Shown here: positions 19,094 to 28,505 of the stretch, one piece after another
How positions within the stretch are numbered: the first letter of the stretch is position 1
Layout of the letters: each line of letters starts with the position of its first letter
Source: Psychromicrobium xiongbiense
GTDB lineage: Bacteria; Actinomycetota; Actinomycetes; Actinomycetales; Micrococcaceae
Reading direction: 5' to 3'
DNA: 34,165 nucleotides
NCBI RefSeq assembly: GCF_030271165.1
Contig: NZ_JASSZH010000007.1
Coordinates: forward strand, 1-34,165
Program-made: the position numbers and the translations under genes
Notes under the pieces: generated by a model
Told to the model about the DNA's origin: nothing
The model's input: only the letters and a program-made list of their open reading frames with translations
Databases searched by the model: none

Positions 19094-19110
19094 TAGCCAG
19101 TGATAGCCAG
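19091..19110 (+). repeat. Tandem 10-bp repeat at the cyclophilin stop codon
   Basis: TGATAGCCAG occurs twice in a row; the first copy begins with the TGA stop of the cyclophilin gene. It is probably a replication-slippage duplication with no coding effect. Confidence 0.85.
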
Positions 19111-19131
19111 CCGATTGAAAGAGTTTTAGCG

Positions 19132-20643
19132 GTGACAGAACGTCAAGAATCCGACGACATCCAGGTAGCGGCCAGCGAGGCCAGTACGTCCGAGACTCCA
19201 GTCCAGGAAGCCGGCGTTGCCACGCCTTCTGTTCCTGTGTTTCCCACTCCCTCACCGGGGGTTCCCTCACCGGGGGTGTTCGCTGCTCGCCCCAAGCCTC
19301 ACCCGGCCGTGGCGCCCGCACCCGCTGCGCCAGCAGCCAGGCAGGCCGTCCAGCCGGTGGCCAGTGACGCCATCGTGGTACCCCATGGCTTCGCGGATGC
19401 GGCTGGTTTCGGCCGGGCCACCGAGGACGGGCATGTGTTCGTCACGGTGGAGGGTGAAGAGGTCGAGGTAGGCCAGTACTCCGGGGCCACTCAGGACGAA
19501 GCGCTGAACTACTTCGTGCGCAAGTTCGAAGAGATCGCCGGGCAGATCGTACTGCTGGAGCAGCGGGTTCACGCCAAGGCTGCCAGTTCTGAGATGCACA
19601 AGACCGTGGCACACCTGCGCGAACAGCTGGCTGCCCGGAACGCCGTCGGCGATCTGCTGGCCGCTGAAACGCGGCTGGACACACTCACCGGGCTGATCAA
19701 CGCCCATATCGAGCAGGCCCGAACGGAGCACCAGGCTGCCCGCGAGGCCGAGCGCGCGGCGCGGGAACAGATTGTGACGGAGGCTGAGGCTCTGGCCGGT
19801 CAGCCGCCCGCGAGCATCCAGTGGAAGCAGTCCAGCGCCCGGATGGCCGAGCTCTTCGAAACCTGGAAGAAGGCCCAGCATGACGGCGTCCGGCTGGGGC
19901 GTAGCGTGGAGGACGAGCTGTGGAAGCGGTTCCGCTCTGCGCGGACGGTCTTCGATCGGCATCGCCGGGCTTATTTCTCTCAGCTCGACTCCACAAATTC
20001 AGCCGCCAAAGAGGTCAAGCAGAAGCTGATCGCCCAGGCCGAAGCCCTGTCCAGCTCCACCGACTGGGTCGCTACTGCGGGCGAATACCGGCATCTGATG
20101 GATCAGTGGAAGGCCGCGCCGCGGGCCAGCAAGCGCGATGACGACGCGCTGTGGGCACGTTTCCGTGCCGCCCAGGATGCCTTCTTCGCTGCACGCCAGT
20201 CTGCCAACGACGCCATCGATGCCGAATACGGGCAGAATCTGCGGGTCAAGGAAGAGCTGTTGGTCGAAGCCCGCGCTCTGGTGCCGGTGAAGGATCTTGG
20301 GCAGGCCAAAAAGGCCTTCCAGTCCATTCGGGATCGCTGGGAGGACGCTGGCAAAGTGCCGCGCGGCGACATCCAGCGGATGGAGGCTGGGCTGCGCTCG
20401 ATCGAGGACGCCATCCGGGCGGCCGAGAATGACCACTGGAAGCGTACCGATCCGGAGGCCAAAGCGCGTACCAACAGTGCTCTGAGTCAGCTGGAGGCGG
20501 CCATTGCCGTCCTGGAGGCCGATCTGGCGAAAGCCAAGGCCGGGTCAGACGCGCGGAAGATCGCTGCTGCGCAGGAAGCTCTGGACGCCCGTCAGGCCTG
20601 GTTGGAGCAGATCCGCAAATCTGCTGACGAGTTCGGGGCCTGA
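19132..20643 (+). CDS. DUF349 domain-containing protein
   Basis: A 503-residue soluble protein. About the first 85 residues are low-complexity (Pro, Ala, Ser, Val). A small conserved segment with GRATEDGHVFVTVEGEEVEVGQY and DEALNYFVRKFEEI follows, then long helical stretches with three or so DUF349 repeats recognisable by ELWKRFRSARTVFDRHR, ALWARFRAAQDAFF and a final QSIRDRWEDAGKVPR. The C-terminus is coiled-coil-like (SQLEAAIAVLEADLAKAKAG). Function is unknown. In this position, between a cyclophilin gene and rel, it is standard for the lineage. I chose the GTG at 19132; AAAGAG lies about 9 nt upstream. Earlier codons in the frame would overlap the cyclophilin stop. Confidence 0.86.
   Translation: MTERQESDDIQVAASEASTSETPVQEAGVATPSVPVFPTPSPGVPSPGVFAARPKPHPAVAPAPAAPAARQAVQPVASDAIVVPHGFADAAGFGRATEDGHVFVTVEGEEVEVGQYSGATQDEALNYFVRKFEEIAGQIVLLEQRVHAKAASSEMHKTVAHLREQLAARNAVGDLLAAETRLDTLTGLINAHIEQARTEHQAAREAERAAREQIVTEAEALAGQPPASIQWKQSSARMAELFETWKKAQHDGVRLGRSVEDELWKRFRSARTVFDRHRRAYFSQLDSTNSAAKEVKQKLIAQAEALSSSTDWVATAGEYRHLMDQWKAAPRASKRDDDALWARFRAAQDAFFAARQSANDAIDAEYGQNLRVKEELLVEARALVPVKDLGQAKKAFQSIRDRWEDAGKVPRGDIQRMEAGLRSIEDAIRAAENDHWKRTDPEAKARTNSALSQLEAAIAVLEADLAKAKAGSDARKIAAAQEALDARQAWLEQIRKSADEFGA
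19248..19277 (+). repeat. Tandem 15-bp in-frame repeat in the DUF349 gene
   Basis: Two perfect copies of TCCCTCACCGGGGGT lie side by side and encode a duplicated Pro-Ser-Pro-Gly-Val in the low-complexity N-terminal region. As a multiple of three it keeps the frame, and its copy number may vary between strains. Confidence 0.85.
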
Positions 20644-20661
20644 GCCAAGGCAATCTCCGGG

Positions 20662-20670
20662 TTATCCACA
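20662..20670 (+). promoter_or_regulatory. Isolated DnaA-box-like sequence
   Basis: TTATCCACA matches the classical 9-bp DnaA box. It lies alone in the 78-bp gap between the DUF349 gene and the AbiEi-like gene, so it is not an origin. Two direct copies of TCGAAC follow downstream (20679-20684 and 20693-20698), and CATAGT 6 nt before the next start codon could be a -10 element. It may be chance or a DnaA-responsive promoter site. Confidence 0.3.
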
Positions 20671-20721
20671 AGGGAATCTCGAACTCTTCCATCGAACAGC
20701 GTAATCCGCCATAGTGGGCAG

Positions 20722-21408
20722 ATGTCCGCAGAACCGATATCTCATCCCCTGACCACACCATGGGCTTCCCTAGCCCCGGGGCACCCAGCCACCTCGGCTG
20801 TCATCGCTCAGGCAGATCTCGATGTGCTGGCTCCTGGCGCCCGGTTCAGCGCTGTGGAGTTGCGAGCCATGGCGCTCGATGGCGTCATCCGCCGCGTTGC
20901 GGGCGACTGCTATCTGCCGATGGATGTGCCCACCAGCACCGAACATCGGGCGATCGCTCTGGGCCTGGCATTTCCCGCCCGGCTGCAGGACCGGCTCATC
21001 ATCGGCAGGCTCAGCGCTGCCTGGGTGTACACCGGGCAACACCTGCCACCCCGGATCACAGCGCTGATCGACCACCGGCGTCGCTCCGGTGCATTGCCGC
21101 CGTTCAGCGCCCTTCATATTCATGAGGTGACGCTGGGAAGCCATGACATCCGGCGAATCAGCGGGGTCCGGGTGACCACTCCTCTGCGCACCGCAGTCGA
21201 TCTGGCCTTTATGCTGCCTTCCACCGTCGGTGGCTGGCCTGATCCCGAAGCCGTGCTCTGGGAGCTCTGCCGCCAGCCGGGGCTGCGCTGCCCGCTGCCT
21301 CTGGTTCGGGAGGCGGTCGCTGCCCTGAGCCGGGCTCCCCATCGACTGCGCGCTCTGAACCGTGTGGACCGGCTACTGGACCTGCTGGCACTGCGCCAGT
21401 CCGCCTGA
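20722..21408 (+). CDS. AbiEi antitoxin-like protein of unknown function
   Basis: A 228-residue protein that resembles the actinobacterial AbiEi-like group: an N-terminal winged-helix-like part (FSAVELRAMALDGVIRRVAGDCYLP) followed by a domain with RLSAAWVYTGQHLPPRITALIDHRRR and ISGVRVTTPLRTAVDLAF, the latter close to the TTPLRTAVDLA motif that recurs in that group. AbiEi proteins are transcriptional repressors/antitoxins of type IV toxin-antitoxin pairs. No AbiEii-type nucleotidyltransferase toxin is found next to it, so a functional pair is not supported here. The ATG at 20722 is close to GTGGGCAG, a weak ribosome binding site. It converges with rel, with 43 bp between stops. Confidence 0.55.
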   Translation: MSAEPISHPLTTPWASLAPGHPATSAVIAQADLDVLAPGARFSAVELRAMALDGVIRRVAGDCYLPMDVPTSTEHRAIALGLAFPARLQDRLIIGRLSAAWVYTGQHLPPRITALIDHRRRSGALPPFSALHIHEVTLGSHDIRRISGVRVTTPLRTAVDLAFMLPSTVGGWPDPEAVLWELCRQPGLRCPLPLVREAVAALSRAPHRLRALNRVDRLLDLLALRQSA

Positions 21409-21451
21409 AAGTGCCTGGGTCTGAAAGCGGCTGAGCGAGAAGGGGCGCCAA

Positions 21452-23866
21452 TCAGGATCGGCGCTGGTTGCCTGTCGTGCGGTAAACGTCGAAGACCCCG
21501 TCGATCCGACGCACTGCGCTCAGAATGTGATTGAGGTACTTCGGGTCACCCATCTCGAACGCGAAGCGGGAGATCGCCAGTCGGTCGCTGGAGGTGTGCA
21601 CCATAGCCGAAAGAATATTGACATGGTTTTCTGAGAGCACCCTGGTCACATCGGAGAGCAGAGACTTCCGGTCCAGCGCCTCGACCTGGATCTCCACCAG
21701 GAAAACGCTGGACTGGGTGGGAGCCCAATCGACCTCGACCATCCGGCTGCGCTGCTCCGGGTCCTGCATCAGGTGCTCCATATTCGGGCAGTCTTTTCGA
21801 TGCACGGAAACACCCGATCCGCGGGTGACAAAACCGGTGATCGCATCCGGCGGAACGGGCGTACAACAGCGTGCCAGCTTGACCAGCACATCGCCCACGC
21901 CCCGGACCACCACACCGGCATCCGAAGTGGTGTACCGCGGTCGCTGCGGCACATCACTGATCGTGGTCGGCTGGAACTCTTCCTCGGCCTGTGCATGGCC
22001 ACCCAGGGCGTCCACCAGCTTCTCCACCACGCTGGCAGCGGAGACGTGACTGTCTCCCACGGCGGCATACAGGCTGGAGATATCCGGATACCTCAAGTCC
22101 TCTGCCACACCCAGCAGGGACTCGTGACTCATCAGGCGCTGCAGGGGCAGGTTCTGCTTACGCATCGCCCGGGTCAGCAGTTCCTTACCCTTGTCGATCG
22201 CCTCTTCGCGGCGCTCCTTGCTGAACCACTGACGGATCTTGTTCCGGGCGCGGGCACTCTTGACGAAGTTCTGCCAGTCCTGGCTGGGCCCAGCGCCTTC
22301 GGCCTTGGAGGTGAAGACTTCCACCCAGTCGCCGTGGTTGAGCTCGCTGTTCAGCGGCACCAACTTGCCGTTGACCCGGGCACCAATGGTCCGGTGCCCA
22401 ACCTCGGTATGTACCGCGTAAGCGAAGTCCACCGGCGTGGAACCGGCCGGAAGCGCCATGACCTCGCCCTTGGGCGTAAAGACGAAAACCTCACGGGCAT
22501 TGATCTCAAAACGGAGTGAGTCCAGGAACTCGCTGGGGTCCTTGGTCTCCCGCTGCCAGTCGACCAGAGTCCGCAACCAGTTCAGGTCGCTGTCCTGGCC
22601 TACGGCCTGCGGAGCGCGCCCCGCCTGGTTCTTGTACTTCCAGTGGGCTGCCACGCCGTACTCGGCGCGCTGATGCATCTCATGGGTGCGAATCTGAATT
22701 TCCACCGGCTTGCCACCGGGCCCGATCACCGTGGTGTGCAGCGACTGGTACATATTGAATTTGGGCATCGCGATGTAGTCCTTGAACCTGCCAGGCAGCG
22801 GGCTCCATCGGGCGTGCATGGCACCCAGTGCCGCATAACAGTCGCGTACCGTGTCCACCAGCAGACGGACACCGATCAGGTCATTGATGTCGTCAAAGTC
22901 TTTATCCCGGACGATCATCTTCTGATAGATCGAGTAGTAGTGCTTGGGCCGGCCCGAGATGCTGGCCCTGATCTTCGCCGCACGCAGGTCTTCACCGATC
23001 TGCGCCCGCACTACCGCGAGGTTCTTCTCCCGCTCCGGAGTGCGATCCTCGACCATCCGGACGATCTCGTCATACACCTTGGGGTACAGGGCCGCGAAGG
23101 AGAGGTCTTCAAGCTCCCATTTGATGGTGTTCATGCCCAGACGATGAGCCAGCGGGGCGAAGATCTCCAGGGTCTCACGGGCCTTGCGGGCCGATGATTC
23201 CGCCGAAACGTACTTCCAGGTGCGCGCATTGTGCAACCTGTCGGCCAGTTTGATCACCAGTACCCGGATGTCCCTGGCCATCGCCACGACCATCTTCCGT
23301 ACGGTTTCAGACTGGGCCGCGTCGCCAAAGGCCACCTTGTCCAGCTTCGTCACGCCGTCCACGAGCATCGCCACTTCGGAGCCGAAGTCGCGGGTCAGCT
23401 GGTCCAGCGTGTAGTCGGTGTCCTCGACGGTGTCATGCAGCAGGGCCGCCGCCAGAGTCGTTCCGGTCATACCCAGCTCGGCCAGAATCGTCGCGACCGC
23501 CACTGGGTGGGTGATATAGGGGTCACCGCTCTTACGCTTCTGGCCTTCGTGGTGGCGCTCGGCCACCTCATAGGCCCGCTGGATCAACTCAAAGTCTTCG
23601 CGGGGATTGTTGGCTCTGACCACCCGCAGCAAGGGCTCAAGGATCGGCGAATGGTGGGTGGAGTTGCTACGGCCGGTCAGCCGGGCCAGGCGTGCGCGGG
23701 TTCGGTCCTTGCGGCTGGGCAGTCCGACCCGGGTGCCCGAGTGTGTTTCCGCTGAGCGGATCATCTCGGTGGGCCGGCTCGTCTCGCCCTCAGCCCCGGT
23801 CCCGGGGGTAGCAGGCACAGCGGAGTCCATCGGACCGACGGGACGATCCGTCGTCGTCTCCTCCAT
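21452..23866 (-). CDS. rel: Bifunctional (p)ppGpp synthetase/hydrolase (Rel)
   Basis: An 804-residue long RelA/SpoT homologue that makes and degrades the alarmone (p)ppGpp. In order: HD hydrolase domain with [10 protein letters not shown] and HDTVED (about 144-149); synthetase domain with [27 protein letters not shown] and [27 protein letters not shown] domain ([28 protein letters not shown]); zinc-finger-like segment [15 protein letters not shown]; and a C-terminal ACT domain. The HD residues are intact and the synthetase carries RFKD, the charge pattern of bifunctional enzymes. I chose the ATG at 23866-23864 because GGAGGGG lies 7 nt upstream; an ATG seven codons earlier has no such site. 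It lies downstream of secF after a 156-bp gap. Confidence 0.96.
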   Translation of the reverse strand: MEETTTDRPVGPMDSAVPATPGTGAEGETSRPTEMIRSAETHSGTRVGLPSRKDRTRARLARLTGRSNSTHHSPILEPLLRVVRANNPREDFELIQRAYEVAERHHEGQKRKSGDPYITHPVAVATILAELGMTGTTLAAALLHDTVEDTDYTLDQLTRDFGSEVAMLVDGVTKLDKVAFGDAAQSETVRKMVVAMARDIRVLVIKLADRLHNARTWKYVSAESSARKARETLEIFAPLAHRLGMNTIKWELEDLSFAALYPKVYDEIVRMVEDRTPEREKNLAVVRAQIGEDLRAAKIRASISGRPKHYYSIYQKMIVRDKDFDDINDLIGVRLLVDTVRDCYAALGAMHARWSPLPGRFKDYIAMPKFNMYQSLHTTVIGPGGKPVEIQIRTHEMHQRAEYGVAAHWKYKNQAGRAPQAVGQDSDLNWLRTLVDWQRETKDPSEFLDSLRFEINAREVFVFTPKGEVMALPAGSTPVDFAYAVHTEVGHRTIGARVNGKLVPLNSELNHGDWVEVFTSKAEGAGPSQDWQNFVKSARARNKIRQWFSKERREEAIDKGKELLTRAMRKQNLPLQRLMSHESLLGVAEDLRYPDISSLYAAVGDSHVSAASVVEKLVDALGGHAQAEEEFQPTTISDVPQRPRYTTSDAGVVVRGVGDVLVKLARCCTPVPPDAITGFVTRGSGVSVHRKDCPNMEHLMQDPEQRSRMVEVDWAPTQSSVFLVEIQVEALDRKSLLSDVTRVLSENHVNILSAMVHTSSDRLAISRFAFEMGDPKYLNHILSAVRRIDGVFDVYRTTGNQRRS

Positions 23867-23940
23867 GATGTACCCCTCCCCCGCCATGCAACGCAGCTTG
23901 GCCTGGATGCGCGAAGCGTCCCGTCCAGTCCGCTGAATAT

Positions 23941-23956
23941 TTGTTCACGGTAACAA
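23941..23956. promoter_or_regulatory. Inverted repeat upstream of rel
   Basis: TTGTT and AACAA arms flank a 6-bp centre (CACGGT). It lies 75 bp upstream of the rel start, in the gap after secF, and is laid out like an operator. A TAGACT hexamer on the minus strand (23976-23971) could be a -10 element just upstream. Both calls rest only on shape. Confidence 0.2.
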
Positions 23957-24022
23957 CCGATCAGCCAAGTCTATGCCTTGACGATCCGCCTCTGTGCACC
24001 GGAAAGCGGCATCAGAGGGGCC

Positions 24023-25027
24023 TCAGAGTGCAGCGACCGCCTCGGCCTCGGCGCGTGCCGAAACCTTCTCCGCCTGTTTGACCAGAGCACTCTCGCCCTG
24101 GCGGAACGCCGCGTACAACGGTGCAGCGATGAAGATCGTGGTCAGGCCGCCGACCAGGATACCGATGAACAGCGAGAGCGAGAGGTCACGCAGGGTTCCC
24201 GCGCCCAGCAGATACGAGCCGATGAACAGGATGGAGGCCACCGGCAACACGGCAACCATGGTCGTGTTGATCGAGCGGACCAGGGTCTGATTGACGGCCA
24301 GGTTGACCTCGGAGGCGAAGGTTCGCCGGGTGGACGTTGAAATATCCGCAGTGTTCTCACGGATCTTGTCGAATACCACCACGATGTCGTACAGCGAGTA
24401 ACTCAGAATGGTCAGGAAGCCGATAATCGCCGATGGCGTGACCTCGACGTCGGTGATCGCGTAGACCCCGGCGGTGGTGACCTGAACGAACAGCATGCCG
24501 ATGATCGCCGCCAGCGACATTTTCCAGGTCCGGAAGTACAGCGCCATCAGCACGGTGGCCAGCAGCACGAAGACCACCAGACCAATCAGCGCCTGCTTGG
24601 TGACATCGGCGCCCCAGGTCGGGCCGACGAAGGTCGAGGTGACCTCCTTCTCAGTGACGCCGTAGGCCTTGACCAGCGCTTCTTTGACCTTCAGCGTCTG
24701 ATCGTCCGAAAGCTTCTCGGTCTGAACCTGAATGGTGTCCCCAGCGACGTTGGCCACGCGGGCCACCTGGCCTGCCACTACGGAGCTGACGGCGCTCTGT
24801 CCGACCTCGGTGTTAGTGGTCTTCACATGGGAGACCGTGAATTCGCTGCCTCCGCGGAAATCGATACCGAGATTGAAGCCACCCTTGATCACCGGGACCA
24901 GAACGGAGACGACCACAACGATCGCGGCAATGACGAACCAGATACGACGGCGACCCACAAAGTCGTAGGAACGCTTGCCCGTGTACAACTCGTTGCCAAA
25001 GGCCGCGAAGCTGACAAACTTAGCCAT
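24023..25027 (-). CDS. secF: Protein translocase subunit SecF
   Basis: A 334-residue membrane protein, one half of the SecDF motor that uses the proton gradient to help pull proteins through SecYEG. It has an N-terminal membrane helix (IWFVIAAIVVVVSVLVPVI), the motif GGFNLGIDFRGGSEF that opens the first periplasmic-side domain, and five further membrane helices. SYSLYDIVVVFDKIREN and NQTLVRSINTTMVAVLPVASILF are the conserved SecF blocks. The C-terminal tail is short and charged. The ATG directly follows the secD stop (TAAATG, no gap), so the two are translationally coupled. Confidence 0.96.
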   Translation of the reverse strand: MAKFVSFAAFGNELYTGKRSYDFVGRRRIWFVIAAIVVVVSVLVPVIKGGFNLGIDFRGGSEFTVSHVKTTNTEVGQSAVSSVVAGQVARVANVAGDTIQVQTEKLSDDQTLKVKEALVKAYGVTEKEVTSTFVGPTWGADVTKQALIGLVVFVLLATVLMALYFRTWKMSLAAIIGMLFVQVTTAGVYAITDVEVTPSAIIGFLTILSYSLYDIVVVFDKIRENTADISTSTRRTFASEVNLAVNQTLVRSINTTMVAVLPVASILFIGSYLLGAGTLRDLSLSLFIGILVGGLTTIFIAAPLYAAFRQGESALVKQAEKVSARAEAEAVAAL

Positions 25028-26815
25028 TTACTTGCTCTCCTTCGACGCGGCGACGGTGGTGCGCCCACCGGTCTGCTCGGTGGCCTGATCGCCGTCATCG
25101 TCCGAGGCATCCGGATCGACTCCACGGTTCCTCTGCGCCTCGGCAAAACGCCGTTCTGCGATGGTCTGGCGTCGTTCCGCCTCGGCCAGCGCTCCGGCAT
25201 TCTTGGCCTTGACCGTTCCCTTGGGTCGGGCCGCACCCTCCCGCAGACGCCCGGCGCCACGATAGAACGGGACCACGCCCAGGCGTTCGGGCGACAGTCC
25301 CGAGAAGCGATGGCCTTCGGCGAAGAATCGCCGGGTGGCCAGCAGCTGCAGCATGGGATGCGTGAACATGAAGACCACGATGAGGTCAGCCACAGCCGTC
25401 AGGCCGAGGGTGAAGGCGAAGCCTCGAACGTTACCGACAGCGACAAAATACAGCACGACGGCGGCCAACAGGTTCACTGCCTTGGAGGCCAGCACGGTGC
25501 GTTTGGCACGGGTCCAGCCGTTCTCCACCGCGGCCACCAGCCCGCGACCTTCGCGCAGCTCATCGCGGATACGTTCGAAGTAGACAATGAAGGAGTCCGC
25601 CGTCTGGCCAATCGCCACAATCAGACCCGCAACACCTGCCAACGACAGCCGGTAGTTCTGGGACCAGCCGAGCAGGATGATCGCCAGATACGTCAGCACA
25701 CCCGCCACCACAAGCGAGGCGACAGTGACCAGGCCCAGCATGCGGTACTGGAAGAGGGAGTAGACCACCACGAGCAGAAGGCCGATGACGCCGGCCAGCA
25801 GACCCATTTCGAGCTGCTGAGTACCCAGCGTGGCGGAGACCTGCTCCTCGCTCTGGATCTCGAAGCTGATCGGCAGGGCACCGAACTTCAGCTGGTCGGA
25901 GAGCGCCTTGGCACTCGCCTCGGTGAAGTTGCCGCTGATCTGAGACTTTCCATCCGTGATCACTGCCTGAGCAGAAGGTGCGGAGACAATCTTGCCGTCC
26001 AGCACGATGGCGAACTGGGCCTTAGGATCGCTCGGGTTGGCCTGGTAGAAGCCGAAAAGGCGCGTGGTGACGGTCTTGAACTGCTCGGCACCCGTGCTGT
26101 TGAAGGCCAGGTTGACGACCCACTTATTGGTGCTCGCACCCTGAGAACTCTGCTGCAGGCCGTAGCTCGAGGTGGCGATGTCCTGACCCTTGACCTCGAC
26201 CGGACCCATGATGTACTTCATGCCCGTGCCGGGCTCACATCCGTAGGTCGGCTTCGTGGGATCCGGGTTCGTCGGTGCTTCCATGGTGCAGTCAAAAGCG
26301 AGGAACTGCTTGTACAGCGTCCCGTCCACCCAGTTCGGATCGCTGGCGTTGGTGGGAGCCGCCGTCGGTTTGGGCAGCTGGTCATCCGTGGGCATCTGGT
26401 TCGCCGGAGTGGCTGTTCCCTGGGCCGAGGTGATGACCGGTCGGAAGGTCATGTTCGCCGAGGCGCGGATCAGATCCCGCTGCTCGGTGGTAGGGGTCCC
26501 GGGCAGTGACACCACCAGGTTCTGTCCGCTGGTGCTGATCTGTGCTTCAGCGACACCGGAGCCGTCAACACGCTGACGGATGATGGCCACCGCCTGATTG
26601 AGCTGGTCATCATTGACCGAGCCGCTGTTGCCTTCAACCTTGGGCGCCAGAATCATCTGGGTGCCGCCCTCAAGGTCAAGGGCAAGCTTAGGTGCCCAGC
26701 TTGCCCCCCAGAAGTTGGTTCCCGCTGTCACGAGCAATATCAGGATCACGGTCAGTGCGCCCAGCCACAGAATGACTCTGCGGCCTTTCGACGCCGGGCC
26801 TTTACTACGTGCCAT
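25028..26815 (-). CDS. secD: Protein translocase subunit SecD
   Basis: A 595-residue partner of SecF. After an N-terminal membrane helix it shows LALDLEGGTQMILAP, the large extracytoplasmic P1 region, and membrane helices with GVAGLIVAIGQTADSFIVYFERIRDELREG, the SecD signature that includes the acidic residue needed for proton coupling. The C-terminus is a long charged extension of about 110 residues (from FFAEGHRFSGLSPERLG) with an ALAEAERRQTIAERRFAEAQ helix. I chose the ATG at 26815-26813; a TTG one codon earlier is also in frame, and neither has a clear ribosome binding site. It lies between yajC (85-bp gap) and secF. Confidence 0.95.
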   Translation of the reverse strand: MARSKGPASKGRRVILWLGALTVILILLVTAGTNFWGASWAPKLALDLEGGTQMILAPKVEGNSGSVNDDQLNQAVAIIRQRVDGSGVAEAQISTSGQNLVVSLPGTPTTEQRDLIRASANMTFRPVITSAQGTATPANQMPTDDQLPKPTAAPTNASDPNWVDGTLYKQFLAFDCTMEAPTNPDPTKPTYGCEPGTGMKYIMGPVEVKGQDIATSSYGLQQSSQGASTNKWVVNLAFNSTGAEQFKTVTTRLFGFYQANPSDPKAQFAIVLDGKIVSAPSAQAVITDGKSQISGNFTEASAKALSDQLKFGALPISFEIQSEEQVSATLGTQQLEMGLLAGVIGLLLVVVYSLFQYRMLGLVTVASLVVAGVLTYLAIILLGWSQNYRLSLAGVAGLIVAIGQTADSFIVYFERIRDELREGRGLVAAVENGWTRAKRTVLASKAVNLLAAVVLYFVAVGNVRGFAFTLGLTAVADLIVVFMFTHPMLQLLATRRFFAEGHRFSGLSPERLGVVPFYRGAGRLREGAARPKGTVKAKNAGALAEAERRQTIAERRFAEAQRNRGVDPDASDDDGDQATEQTGGRTTVAASKESK

Positions 26816-26900
26816 CAAGATTTCACGGCTCTTTCTCGTGCAACGGTGGAAGACGGCCTGAGCCCAGCAAGGGGCCAGACCAGCAGAACGGACAGAAGGA

Positions 26901-27308
26901 CTACTGGTCCTTGGTGCCGTTTTCCTTGTTCAGACGGGCAAGGGTCTCTTCAGCGGTTTCCGGCTTGCTGCCCGGGTCCTGCACGCCGCCAGCGGTGTGA
27001 TCGCCGGTCAGCGAGGAGGCGTCGTCGGGCACCAGCGTACTCGCGTCATCCTCGGTGATCAGTTTGGTCACGGCCTGGCGGTGAACGGTCACAAAGCTCC
27101 CCGGGGAGACTTCGAGCACAACCTTGTTTGCCTCTTCATCGATCGAAGCAATGCGGCCATACAGACCGAAGCTGGTCATCACCTCGACGCCGGGCACCAT
27201 CTTGGACTGCTGGGCCTGCTGTGCCTTCTGCTGCGCGCGATTGCGACGGAACATGAAAAAAATCAGCACGCCGAACACCAGGACGAGCAAAATCATCGAA
27301 TAATCCAC
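26901..27308 (-). CDS. yajC: Preprotein translocase accessory subunit YajC
   Basis: A 135-residue protein with one N-terminal membrane helix (about 4-20), then MVPGVEVMTSFGLYGRIASIDEE and VVLEVSPGSFVTVHRQAVTKLI, the YajC domain. The C-terminal 50 residues are acidic and low-complexity. YajC associates with SecDF and is not essential in most bacteria. The start given is a GTG at 27308; an ATG four codons inside (27296) is an alternative, and neither has a well-spaced ribosome binding site. On the minus strand TAGACT (27380-27375) in the 120-bp gap after ruvB fits a -10 element for a yajC-secD-secF transcript. Confidence 0.92.
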   Translation of the reverse strand: MDYSMILLVLVFGVLIFFMFRRNRAQQKAQQAQQSKMVPGVEVMTSFGLYGRIASIDEEANKVVLEVSPGSFVTVHRQAVTKLITEDDASTLVPDDASSLTGDHTAGGVQDPGSKPETAEETLARLNKENGTKDQ

Positions 27309-27428
27309 TGCGGAAAACCATCCTCAAGTATGTAGTGGCATTGTTGCGGCACCAGGGCGCGCAGAATGTCACCCTAGTCTAAGCTGAAAATCTATGCTCC
27401 ACGTGTGATACCTCACGGAGCCAGCCGA

Positions 27429-28505
27429 TCAGAGGCCACCAAGGGTCCATTCTGGCCCGGCATCGCCCACCTGCTCAACTCCCAGATGCCGCCACGCGGC
27501 GGCCGTGGCAATCCTTCCGCGAGGCGTCCGGCCCAACAGGCCTTCACGGACCAGGAACGGCTCCGCTACCGTCTCAACGGTTTCCGTCTCTTCGCCCACG
27601 GCGATGGCGAGCGTGGACAGACCAACCGGTCCCCCACCGAATTTCAGCACCAGGGCCTCCAGAACGGCACGGTCCAGGCGGTCCAGGCCCCGCGCATCCA
27701 CTTCATACATGTCCAGCGCAGCCGAGGCCGTCCGGGCATCGATCTCTGCCACCCCGTGCACCAGCGCCCAGTCGCGCACCCGGCGCAGCAACCGGTTGGC
27801 AATACGCGGCGTTCCCCGGGAACGACCGGCAATCTCGCTGAACCCGGCGCTGCTCAGCCGCAGATCCAGCAACCCGGCAGAGCGGCGAAGCACCAGAACG
27901 AGTTCGCTTTCGGAGTAAAACTCCAGATGCCCGGTGAAACCGAACCTGTCCCGCAGCGGTCCGGGCAGCAGCCCTGCCCTGGTGGTCGCGCCGACCAGGG
28001 TGAAGGGTGGCAGTTCCAGCGGAATTGCCGTGGCACCGGCCCCCTTCCCGACCACCACATCCACCCGGAAGTCCTCCATGGCCATGTAGAGCATTTCCTC
28101 AGCGGGCCGGGACATCCGATGGATCTCGTCCAGGAACAGCACTTCACCCTCGCTCAGCGAGGACAGGATGGCGGCCAGATCACCGGCATGCTGAATGGCC
28201 GGGCCCGAGGAAATACGCAACGGAGCATTCATCTCCGCAGCGATGATCATGGCCAGAGTGGTCTTGCCCAGTCCCGGCGGGCCGGAGAGCAACACATGGT
28301 CCGCACTACGCCCGCGGAGCCGGGATGCCTCCAGGACCAGCGACAGTTGCCTCCGCACCCGGTGCTGACCGACGAAGTCGTCCAGATTCTTCGGACGGAG
28401 TGCGGCCTCCAGCGCCCGTTCCTCCGGTTCACTCGTCTGCGCGACCAAGGCCCGGCTTTCATCGGCCGCCGCGCGGGCGGCATCGAGCGCTGACTGATCA
28501 ACCAC
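27429..28505 (-). CDS. ruvB: Holliday junction branch migration helicase RuvB
   Basis: A 358-residue AAA+ motor that drives branch migration on RuvA-bound Holliday junctions. It has [20 protein letters not shown], Walker A GPPGLGKT (75-82), Walker [10 protein letters not shown], the sensor segment [19 protein letters not shown] with an Arg finger, and the C-terminal winged helix with [17 protein letters not shown] and [16 protein letters not shown]. The frame is open 48 codons further upstream inside ruvA. I chose the GTG at 28505-28503 because CGGAG lies about 6 nt upstream and the resulting length is normal. It overlaps ruvA by 8 bp, so coupling is likely. Confidence 0.95.
   Translation of the reverse strand: MVDQSALDAARAAADESRALVAQTSEPEERALEAALRPKNLDDFVGQHRVRRQLSLVLEASRLRGRSADHVLLSGPPGLGKTTLAMIIAAEMNAPLRISSGPAIQHAGDLAAILSSLSEGEVLFLDEIHRMSRPAEEMLYMAMEDFRVDVVVGKGAGATAIPLELPPFTLVGATTRAGLLPGPLRDRFGFTGHLEFYSESELVLVLRRSAGLLDLRLSSAGFSEIAGRSRGTPRIANRLLRRVRDWALVHGVAEIDARTASAALDMYEVDARGLDRLDRAVLEALVLKFGGGPVGLSTLAIAVGEETETVETVAEPFLVREGLLGRTPRGRIATAAAWRHLGVEQVGDAGPEWTLGGL

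Noticed and set aside
20662..20670. A replication origin around the DnaA box
   Set aside because: Only one box, no AT-rich unwinding element, and no dnaA or dnaN nearby.
20679..20698. A LexA box from two TCGAAC copies
   Set aside because: The copies are direct repeats with a 8-base gap rather than an inverted pair with a 4-base gap.
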